DNA from: Tolypothrix sp. PCC 7712
Lineage (GTDB): Bacteria; Cyanobacteriota; Cyanobacteriia; Cyanobacteriales; Nostocaceae
Direction: 5' to 3'
Assembly (NCBI RefSeq): GCF_025860405.1
Contig: NZ_CP063785.1
Coordinates: forward strand, 124,001 to 188,000
DNA: 64,000 nucleotides
Below, piece after piece: positions 53,386-59,804 of this stretch. The notes under the pieces were generated by a model. The model was not told where the DNA came from. It saw nothing but the letters and a program-made list of their open reading frames with translations, and made no database searches. The translations under genes were made by a program, and so were the position numbers. The stretch's first letter is position 1. Every line of letters starts with the position of its first letter.

Positions 53386-54261
53386 TTGAATTCGGAGCGA
53401 AGCGACGTGTGGATTGTTGGGCATCTATTAGCTGCTTGTATTGGGTTAAGCTTGGGCTTAATTGGCGGTGGTGGTTCGGTGCTAGCGCTGCCAATCTTAG
53501 TTTATGTCATGGGTGTACCGCCAAAATCTGCGTTCGTCGAAGACGTTGGCGCAGCCATCGCTATGACGTTGGTAATTGTCGGTACAGTTAGCATACTGGG
53601 ATTGATTCCCCACTGGCGAGCTAAGAATGTCAGCTTCAAAACGGCATTAATTTTTGGTTCCGCCACAATGTTGGGTGCATTTATTGGGGCGAAAATTGCT
53701 ACGCTTCCAGTAGTCACCGAAAGCTTTCAAATGTTGCTGTTTGCAATCATGATGTTGCTTGCAGCAGTATTTATGATTCGCCGTAGTTCTAAACCTATCC
53801 CCGCAGATCCACAACTAGCATTTTATCCCCGACCTGTTTGTAAATATTGCTGGTTGTGGTTAATGACTGAAGGCTTAGGCGTAGGAGTATTAACTGGCTT
53901 AGTGGGTGTCGGTGGTAGATTTGCTATTGTCCCCGCTTTGGTACTCTTAGGAAATGTACCCATGAAAAAAGCGATTGGTACATCACTGCTGATTATTATT
54001 TTTAATTCAGTTACAGGCTTTTTGGGCTATCTAGGCCATATTGATCTTAATTGGAATTTGATGTTTTCCTTTATTATTGCTGCGAGTGCAGGAAGCGTAC
54101 CTGGGGCGTATTTGGCTCAGTATGTACCAGCGCAAAGATTGCAAAAATTCTTTGGCTATTTTCTTCTCACAATTGGGGCTTTAGTTTTACTACAAAATCG
54201 CCATACCCCGCAATCATCTCACGTACCACAACATTATTCTGCAAGGATAATGCAGAGGTAA
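53386..54261 (+). CDS. TauE/SafE (TSUP) family anion exporter with an in-frame repeat insertion
   Basis: This protein of ~284-291 residues has about eight helices in two homologous halves. The first half begins [24 protein letters not shown] (cited as [18 protein letters not shown]), the second [27 protein letters not shown] proteins move sulfite, sulfonates or other small anions across the membrane. Near the sqr genes a sulfur oxyanion is likely. After PPKSA, eight residues FVEDVGAA (53533-53556) interrupt the normally continuous [14 protein letters not shown] segment, and their DNA matches a dispersed repeat. The start is unclear: TTG 53386 lies in repeat DNA, so GTG 53407 is the likelier start. 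Confidence 0.88.
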   Translation: MNSERSDVWIVGHLLAACIGLSLGLIGGGGSVLALPILVYVMGVPPKSAFVEDVGAAIAMTLVIVGTVSILGLIPHWRAKNVSFKTALIFGSATMLGAFIGAKIATLPVVTESFQMLLFAIMMLLAAVFMIRRSSKPIPADPQLAFYPRPVCKYCWLWLMTEGLGVGVLTGLVGVGGRFAIVPALVLLGNVPMKKAIGTSLLIIIFNSVTGFLGYLGHIDLNWNLMFSFIIAASAGSVPGAYLAQYVPAQRLQKFFGYFLLTIGALVLLQNRHTPQSSHVPQHYSARIMQR

Positions 54262-54263
54262 GA

Positions 54264-54350
54264 GGCTGGGTGCAAAGTTACGATAGCCGTTATGTTCGTC
54301 CGCCAATTATTTACAGTGATGTGGTTCGCACTACACCAATGACGTTACTG
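54264..54350 (+). pseudogene. MetE (cobalamin-independent methionine synthase) fragment
   Basis: In the frame after the exporter stop, [20 protein letters not shown] and VVRTTPMTL resemble the GWVQSYGSRCVRPP..GDVSRP.PMT segment of MetE. Only about 30 residues remain, without start or catalytic zinc site, and the frame runs on into unrelated sequence to a stop at 54411. It is a short remnant. Confidence 0.55.
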
Positions 54351-54372
54351 AAATTGGTCTTACCCAAACGGA

Positions 54373-54648
54373 TTATTGGTGTGCTTCCATATACGCTCGT
54401 AGCAATTGATTGATTTGTGTTTGATAGCCTCGCCCTTGGGACTTAAACCACTCCAATACATCGCTATCGATGCGAAGTGTAACTTGAGACTTGGTTTTTG
54501 TAGCAGGTAAACCCCGTCTCACAATTGCCTTAGCAAACATTTCCGGTGTAATCTCTGGGCATTCTGATAAATCAATATCTTCATCGCTCATTGCATCCAG
54601 TCGTTGCCAATCAGTTTGAGAGTTGCTCGAAGTAGGTTCGTTGTTCAT
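54373..54648 (-). CDS. brnA: BrnA-type antitoxin
   Basis: This protein of about 91 residues starts at the ATG 54646-54648 (the ORF is open further upstream but inside the toxin gene). The N-terminal part is acidic ([21 protein letters not shown]). The C-terminal ribbon-helix-helix is [19 protein letters not shown] (cited as [14 protein letters not shown]) and [17 protein letters not shown]. BrnA binds DNA and neutralises the BrnT ribonuclease (established for the Brucella pair). It overlaps the end of the toxin gene by 38 bp, which is typical translational coupling. Confidence 0.9.
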   Translation of the reverse strand: MNNEPTSSNSQTDWQRLDAMSDEDIDLSECPEITPEMFAKAIVRRGLPATKTKSQVTLRIDSDVLEWFKSQGRGYQTQINQLLRAYMEAHQ

Positions 54649-54886
54649 ATTTCGTCGCCTTTCTTGCAGAAATAATACGGGTACAATCCTCACGTTCTGT
54701 ATGGACAACGGCAATAACTCGCCCTTGCAACAAACCGAATGTGACAAAACGCTGCTCTCCATAATTGTAGCGATCGTCCTCAACTGTTATGATATCGCCA
54801 TCAAATACAGATGGAACATCGGTAAAATCGATGCCGTGTTTATGAAGATTAGCAAGACGTTTTGCTTCATCCCATTTATATTCCAT
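54611..54886 (-). CDS. brnT: BrnT-type toxin (RelE-like ribonuclease)
   Basis: This 91-residue protein has the family start YKWDEAKRLANLHKHGIDF, then RFVTFGLLQGRVIAVVHTE and [12 protein letters not shown]. The conserved Lys/Glu/Arg pattern of BrnT toxins is visible. BrnT is an mRNA-cleaving RNase fold toxin. It is the first gene of a two-gene toxin-antitoxin module with BrnA and has no other neighbours on this strand. Confidence 0.92.
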   Translation of the reverse strand: MEYKWDEAKRLANLHKHGIDFTDVPSVFDGDIITVEDDRYNYGEQRFVTFGLLQGRVIAVVHTEREDCTRIISARKATKYEQRTYFEQLSN

Positions 54887-55061
54887 AACTGAACGACAGC
54901 TACAATATCCTATTGTAGTTACAAATTGTCGTTACCGTTCCAATACTTATCGGTTAAGGGCAAAAGGGGAAGGGGAAAAGGGGCAAGAAAAAACCTCCAT
55001 AACAAAGATAAAGGGAAAAGTCAGTATAATATATATCCAAACTGAAGATAATTGCTAAACA

Positions 55062-56348
55062 GTGGGAAAAAGCATCTATCAGCCCAGGAAAGATATTAGC
55101 GCTCATCGCGATCGCCGTTTAAAGGCAACTCTAGTATTATTACTGGTGTGGGGTTTTGTCATTTTGTTGCATTGGCTACCACAAGCGCAATGGTTGATGG
55201 TAGGTTTAACAGCAACTTTGGCTGTGCAAACTCTGCGAATGCTGATAGTAAAACCTGCGCCTTTGGTAATTGAGAGTGATGCTGATTTACCGCAGGTATC
55301 AATTTTAATTCCGGCTAAAAATGAAAGTGCTGTCTTAGCTGATTTAGTTTACAGTTTATATGAATTAAATTATCCGCGCGATCGCCTGGATATTTGGGTG
55401 ATTGATGACGGTAGTACAGACGCAACACCCCAGATTTTGCAGCAATTACAAGCTGAATTCCCAACGCTACAAGTTCATCAACGGGAATCAAAAGGTGGTA
55501 AATCGGGGGCGCTAAATGCGGTTTTTCCTTTGACGCGAGGAGAAATTATCTTAGTTTGCGATGCGGATGCGCTGCTTCCTGCTAATTTTCTCATGGCAAC
55601 TGTACCTGTGTTTCAGAAACCTGGTGTTGGTGCTGTACAGGTGCGAAAAGCAATTATGAATGCAGAGGCTAATTTCTTAACTCGTTGTCAGCAAATGGAG
55701 ATGAATTGCGATAGCTTTTTGCAAACTCATCGCATTGCTATTGGAGGAATGTCGGAACTGCGGGGTAATGGAATGTTAGTGCGGCGAGAATTACTCGCAA
55801 GGTGTCAAGGTTGGAGTGAAGACACTGTTACTGATGATTTGGATCTCTGTTTTAAATTGTATTTATTAGGTACAGAAATTGAGTTTGTTACCTTTGCCAC
55901 AATTCAAGAAGAAGCGGTAACAACTTGGCAAAACTTATGGCCGCAACATTGTCGCTGGGCGGAAGGTGGCTATCAGCGTTACCTCGATTATTTTCCGCAA
56001 ATTCTAACTTTGGGCTGGAATAAATCTATTGATTTACTCTTATTTTTTCTCTTGCAATTTTTACTTCCTATTGGGCTGATACCTGATTTATTGTGGACAA
56101 TTTTAAAAAGCGATCGCCCTGTTTTATTACCCCTACAAACCTTACTCAGCATTATTCTCACAGTGGCTTTTATCGCCGGAATTTATCAATATCAAAATTT
56201 ACGCGGATGGTCTTTACTTTGGGCAACTATCCAAGGTTCAATTTACATGATGCATTGGATTCCCGCGATGATTGTTACCACCTTCAAGTTATGTTTCCAA
56301 AAACCGCGATCGCACTGGATTAAAACTGAGCATCAGAGAAAAACTTAG
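55062..56348 (+). CDS. Membrane glycosyltransferase, family 2 (processive type)
   Basis: This 428-residue protein has two N-terminal helices (~22-62) and a GT2 catalytic domain (~75-310): VSILIPAKNE, VIDDGSTD (first Asp pair), CDADALLP (DxD), TDDLDLCFKL (third Asp motif) and HCRWAEGG (Q/H-xxRW). Three to four C-terminal helices follow. The D, DxD, D, xxxRW set marks processive enzymes such as cellulose synthase, hyaluronan and N-acetylglucosamine transferases. The product is probably an exopolysaccharide. It starts at GTG 55062. It is monocistronic and no other polysaccharide genes are next to it. Confidence 0.9.
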   Translation: MGKSIYQPRKDISAHRDRRLKATLVLLLVWGFVILLHWLPQAQWLMVGLTATLAVQTLRMLIVKPAPLVIESDADLPQVSILIPAKNESAVLADLVYSLYELNYPRDRLDIWVIDDGSTDATPQILQQLQAEFPTLQVHQRESKGGKSGALNAVFPLTRGEIILVCDADALLPANFLMATVPVFQKPGVGAVQVRKAIMNAEANFLTRCQQMEMNCDSFLQTHRIAIGGMSELRGNGMLVRRELLARCQGWSEDTVTDDLDLCFKLYLLGTEIEFVTFATIQEEAVTTWQNLWPQHCRWAEGGYQRYLDYFPQILTLGWNKSIDLLLFFLLQFLLPIGLIPDLLWTILKSDRPVLLPLQTLLSIILTVAFIAGIYQYQNLRGWSLLWATIQGSIYMMHWIPAMIVTTFKLCFQKPRSHWIKTEHQRKT

Positions 56349-56829
56349 CAGAGGAAGTATAAACCTTGTAGAGACGCGATTCATCGCGTCTTTTAATTGC
56401 ATCTCTTCATCGCGTCTGTTCATCGCGCTTCTTCATCGCTTCTGTTGCAACGCTGCAAAGTTCTGCCTAACGAGGGAATCAATTAATTTATGGATTCAAG
56501 TAATATTTACTAAATGTACATAAACAACATTTTACATACATATTTAACTCATATTTGATTTCTCAAAAAAATCAGTAGAGTTTAATTATTTATTTTTGGT
56601 TCCCTGTTAAAAGTTACCTGCTTAGATAAATAGTTTTATAAATTAAATCGCATTGCTATATTATCGCTGGTACACTCAAATTTTGGCTAGTTGTTCGGGC
56701 TAATCTCTGATAACGCGAAACAAAATCTATTGTTGTGATTGCTTAAAACTAAAGCTTATTCCACTTGTGGGAGCAGTAGGCAAGCAAGCGCTAACTTTAT
56801 GTAACATCCCAACGTACACTGCTCACATA
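56349..56829. other. Intergenic region with ATCGCGTC repeats
   Basis: At 56370-56450 the motif TTCATCGCGTCT and variants occur five times in a row, a short dispersed repeat also seen near 53255-53290. The rest, to the CheB start, is AT-rich with no gene seen. Confidence 0.6.
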
Positions 56830-57465
56830 ATGAACTCTAAGCGGTCTGCTAAAAAATCTCCAGCCAAGTCCCCATCTGCTCAATCTTCAAATAATGAGCA
56901 GGAGAATAATCAAGATGAATTATTTCCGATTGTGGGGATGGGTGCTTCTGCGGGTGGAATAGAAGCTTTCACAGAATTGCTGAATCATTTACCCAATGAT
57001 ACTGGGATGGCATTTGTCATAGTGCAGCACTTGAGTCCTAACCAAAAAAGTCTGTTAAGCGAGATTCTCTCACGCTCAACCGAAATGCCTGTAGTAGAAG
57101 TGCAGAATGGCATGGTTGTGGAACCGAATCATGTGTACGTGATTCCGCCTAATGCCAAGATGACTATTGCTCAGGGAGTGCTGAACTTGGCCCCTCGGGG
57201 TAGAATCTATGGGTTGTTTATGTCAGTAGATGCTTTCTTAATTTCCTTAGCAGAGGAGCGGGGAAGTAAAGCAATTGGCGTAGTACTATCGGGGAGTGAT
57301 GGCGATGGTGCACGGGGGCTAGAACATATCAAAGATGCTGGTGGTATTACTTTTGCCCAGTGCCAAAGCTCGGCAAAAGTCGGTGGGATGCCAAGTACTG
57401 CTGTGGCTTCGGGTAATGTAGATCTACAGTGCTGCTATTTGTATCTGTTACCTGTTGTGTATTAA
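56830..57465 (+). CDS. CheB-type methylesterase domain, C-terminally truncated
   Basis: This protein of about 211 residues from ATG 56830 has a basic Ser/Lys-rich leader (~1-30) and then the CheB catalytic domain. The catalytic serine is in GMGASAGGIEAF, the His in VQHLSPNQKS and the Asp in LSGSDGDGARGLEHIK. It ends abruptly after STAVASGNVDLQCC, where complete proteins have the last helix and, in cyanobacterial hybrid sensors, a CheR-PAS-kinase continuation. No receiver domain precedes it. It is probably the surviving head of a CheB/CheR hybrid. All three catalytic residues remain, so residual activity is possible. Confidence 0.75.
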   Translation: MNSKRSAKKSPAKSPSAQSSNNEQENNQDELFPIVGMGASAGGIEAFTELLNHLPNDTGMAFVIVQHLSPNQKSLLSEILSRSTEMPVVEVQNGMVVEPNHVYVIPPNAKMTIAQGVLNLAPRGRIYGLFMSVDAFLISLAEERGSKAIGVVLSGSDGDGARGLEHIKDAGGITFAQCQSSAKVGGMPSTAVASGNVDLQCCYLYLLPVVY

Positions 57466-57673
57466 CTTGGTTTTGGTTATCCATTTTGCTTGCCCTCGCA
57501 ATTAACTCTACAATCTATTGAAATTGGTCAATAGACGAGAACTTAGCTGAGAGATAGTTGACTTTTAGCGGATTTATCAGGTGATTTGTAGTCTTGGTTG
57601 AGTTTAGCCCATGATGCTGTCGCACTTGCTACTCTACAATTAACTGTGAATTGGTATGAACAGATGAGGCGTA

Positions 57674-58780
57674 ATGGCGCGATCGCTTCGGGTAGCTCCA
57701 GAGTATATTAAAACAGTTAAGTCAGCACCTTTGCGGAATGGCTATCCCAGCCAGCAGTCATTGGCTGCTGATTCAGGAATTTCTCTATCCACCGTTAAAA
57801 ACTTTCTGAGCGGTAAACCTGTCGATTATCTCAATTTTGTAGAACTTAGCGACAAGTTGGGATTAAATTGGCAAGAAATTGCATCCAAAGAACTAGAAAC
57901 TCAACCATCTACACCCCAGCCAACCAACGGCGAAGCCTCACCCTTCATTACTGGCTCACCCATTACTCAACCACGTCACTTTTTTGGACGCGAGAAAGAA
58001 CTAAAACGCCTCTTCCACTTACTCAAACGCCATCCCCTGCAAAACGCCGCCATCATCGGTAAAAAGCGCAGTGGTAAAACATCTCTGCTACATTACCTCA
58101 AAAATATCACCACCACCCCAGCATCACAGCTACGTCTTAATCAAAAGTCTGATTGGCTACCAAATCCAGAAAGTTATCAGTGGATTTTCATAGACTTGCA
58201 AGACGCAAGAATGCAGAATCGCGAAGGATTGCTCAAGTACATTTTAGAATCCTTGAAACTGCAAATACCAAACCCTTGCGACTTAGATTATTTTATGGAT
58301 GTAGTCAGCAGTAACTTGCATCAACCCACAGTCATTTTATTAGATGAAATTGGCGTGGGATTGCAACGCTGTCCAGAATTAGATGATGGATTTTGGGAAA
58401 GCTTGCGTTCCTTAGCGACTAACCACACAGGCGGAAATCTGGCGTTTATCTTAGCTACTCCAGAATCACCAATTGAACTGGCGTACAGTACCGGACATAG
58501 TTCACCCTTCTTTAATATTTTTGGCTACACCGCATATTTAGGAGCATTGACAGAAGCAGAAGCGCGAGAATTAATAGCCAGTTCCCCCATTCCTTTTGAT
58601 GCTGAGGATGTAGAGTGGATTTTCAATCAAAGTCAGCGTTTGCCAATTTTATTACAAATTCTCTGTAGGGAAAGATTATTTACTTTAGAAGAAGGTGAGG
58701 AAGATGAAAATTGGCGAGAAGAAGCTTTAATACAGCTTCAGCCATTTGCTAATTTGCTAGATAAAGAAAAGGAGGGCTGA
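57674..58780 (+). CDS. HTH plus STAND-like AAA ATPase
   Basis: This 368-residue protein has an N-terminal helix-turn-helix-like module (~1-70, SQQSLAADSGISLSTVKNFLSG) typical of cyanobacterial NTPase/WD40 proteins, a linker with SPFITGSPITQP, then a P-loop ATPase with Walker A IGKKRSGKTSLLHY (~128-141) and Walker B TVILLDEIG (~218-226), and a winged-helix-like end. It has no WD40 or TPR sensor repeats, so it is a short STAND-like protein. The linker is shared with the ATPase at 59805. GAGG precedes the ATG. A signalling or defence role is inferred from the class only. Confidence 0.85.
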   Translation: MARSLRVAPEYIKTVKSAPLRNGYPSQQSLAADSGISLSTVKNFLSGKPVDYLNFVELSDKLGLNWQEIASKELETQPSTPQPTNGEASPFITGSPITQPRHFFGREKELKRLFHLLKRHPLQNAAIIGKKRSGKTSLLHYLKNITTTPASQLRLNQKSDWLPNPESYQWIFIDLQDARMQNREGLLKYILESLKLQIPNPCDLDYFMDVVSSNLHQPTVILLDEIGVGLQRCPELDDGFWESLRSLATNHTGGNLAFILATPESPIELAYSTGHSSPFFNIFGYTAYLGALTEAEARELIASSPIPFDAEDVEWIFNQSQRLPILLQILCRERLFTLEEGEEDENWREEALIQLQPFANLLDKEKEG

Positions 58781-58839
58781 AAATGCTTTTTCGTAATTAT
58801 CAAGAGTAAATAATTAAACATAATTAATTACACAATGTT

Positions 58840-59175
58840 ATTGCGATCGCATGAGAGGAGATTGCTTCATTCCGCTATCGCTACATTCGCAATGACGGAC
58901 TCTTTGTTATTGCGAGCGCAGCGAAGCAATCCCAGGGCGATCGCATGGGAGGAGATTGCTTTATTCCGCTATCGCTCCATTCGCAATGACAGACTCTTTG
59001 TCATTGCGAGCGCAGCGAAGCAATCCCAAGGCGATCGCATCAAGGAGATTGTGTTATTCTGCTGATGCTACATTCACAATAACTCACGTTGTCATTGCGA
59101 GCGCAGCGAAGCAATCCCAAGGTGATCGCATCGAGGCGATTGCTTCATTCCGCTGACGCTCCATTCGCAATGACA
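58840..59175. repeat. Tandem array of ~85-90-bp CATTGCGAGC repeats, left of the GIY-YIG gene
   Basis: About four imperfect units occur, each with GATTGCTTCATTCCGCTATCG, CATTCGCAATGAC, TCATTGCGAGCGCAGCGAAGC and AATCCCAAGGCGATCGCAT. The halves GTCATTGCGA and TCGCAATGAC are inverted to each other, so each unit can fold. ORFs drawn through it are repeat artefacts. A second block lies on the other side of the nuclease gene. Confidence 0.85.
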
Positions 59176-59231
59176 ATACATTATCTACGCAGTTAATATT
59201 GTGAAAATTATTAGATATTTTGCACAAATAA

Positions 59232-59519
59232 ATGAATCAACAATATTATCTGTACATTATGACAAATAAATATAATAATGTGCTTTATACAGGAGTAACC
59301 AACGATTTACAAAGAAGAGTTTACGAACATAAATCGAAATTGATAGAGGGATTTACTAAAAAATACAATATTACCAAATTAGTTTATTACGAAATTTTTG
59401 ACGATGCCTATACAGCGATTAGTAGAGAAAAGCAGATTAAAGCTGGCTCTAGGCAAAAGAAGATTGATTTAGTTAATGGTGTAAATAATGAATGGAAAGA
59501 TTTATATGAGGAATTGTAG
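59232..59519 (+). CDS. GIY-YIG nuclease domain protein
   Basis: This 95-residue protein has YLYIMTNKYNNVLYTGVTND (the GIY-YIG strands, here LYI and LYTG), RRVYEHKSK with the catalytic Arg, and KLVYYEIFDDAYTAISREKQIK with the Glu, as in the small URI-type family. It is a single-strand or structure-specific endonuclease fold. It is flanked on both sides by blocks of the same palindromic repeat (58840-59175, 59530-59768), an arrangement that suggests nuclease-driven repeat mobility (inference). Confidence 0.9.
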   Translation: MNQQYYLYIMTNKYNNVLYTGVTNDLQRRVYEHKSKLIEGFTKKYNITKLVYYEIFDDAYTAISREKQIKAGSRQKKIDLVNGVNNEWKDLYEEL

Positions 59520-59529
59520 ATTATAGGTT

Positions 59530-59768
59530 AGGCGATCGCACTGAGAGGAGGTTGCTTCATTGCGCTGTCGCTCCATTCGCAATGACGGACTCTTTGTCAT
59601 TGCGATCGCAGTGCAGCTATCTCAAGGCGATCACATAGAGGAGATTGCTTCATTGCGCTGTCGCTCCATTCGCAATGACAAAAAATCTGTCATTGCGAGC
59701 GGAACGAAGTGAAGCGAAGCAATCTCAGTCTTTGCACTTGACTGCGCTAATGCTACATTCACAATGAC
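59530..59768. repeat. Array of CATTGCGAGC repeats, right of the GIY-YIG gene
   Basis: About two and a half units of the family seen at 58840 are present (GGTTGCTTCATTGCGCTGTCG, CATTCGCAATGACGG, TCATTGCGAGCGGAACGAAG). They end 37 bp before the ATG of the membrane STAND-like gene. Confidence 0.85.
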
Positions 59769-59804
59769 ATAGTTAATTACAGCGTCAACCCGAACCGGGA
59801 AACT

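Noticed and set aside
54649..54783. Upstream extension of the BrnA ORF (45 more codons)
   Set aside because: It lies inside the toxin gene in another frame; the family N-terminus begins at the internal ATG 54646-54648.
58835..59156. Overlapping ORFs of 66-76 codons
   Set aside because: They run through tandem palindromic repeats and translate to the repeated LRAQRSNP string; no start signals or family.
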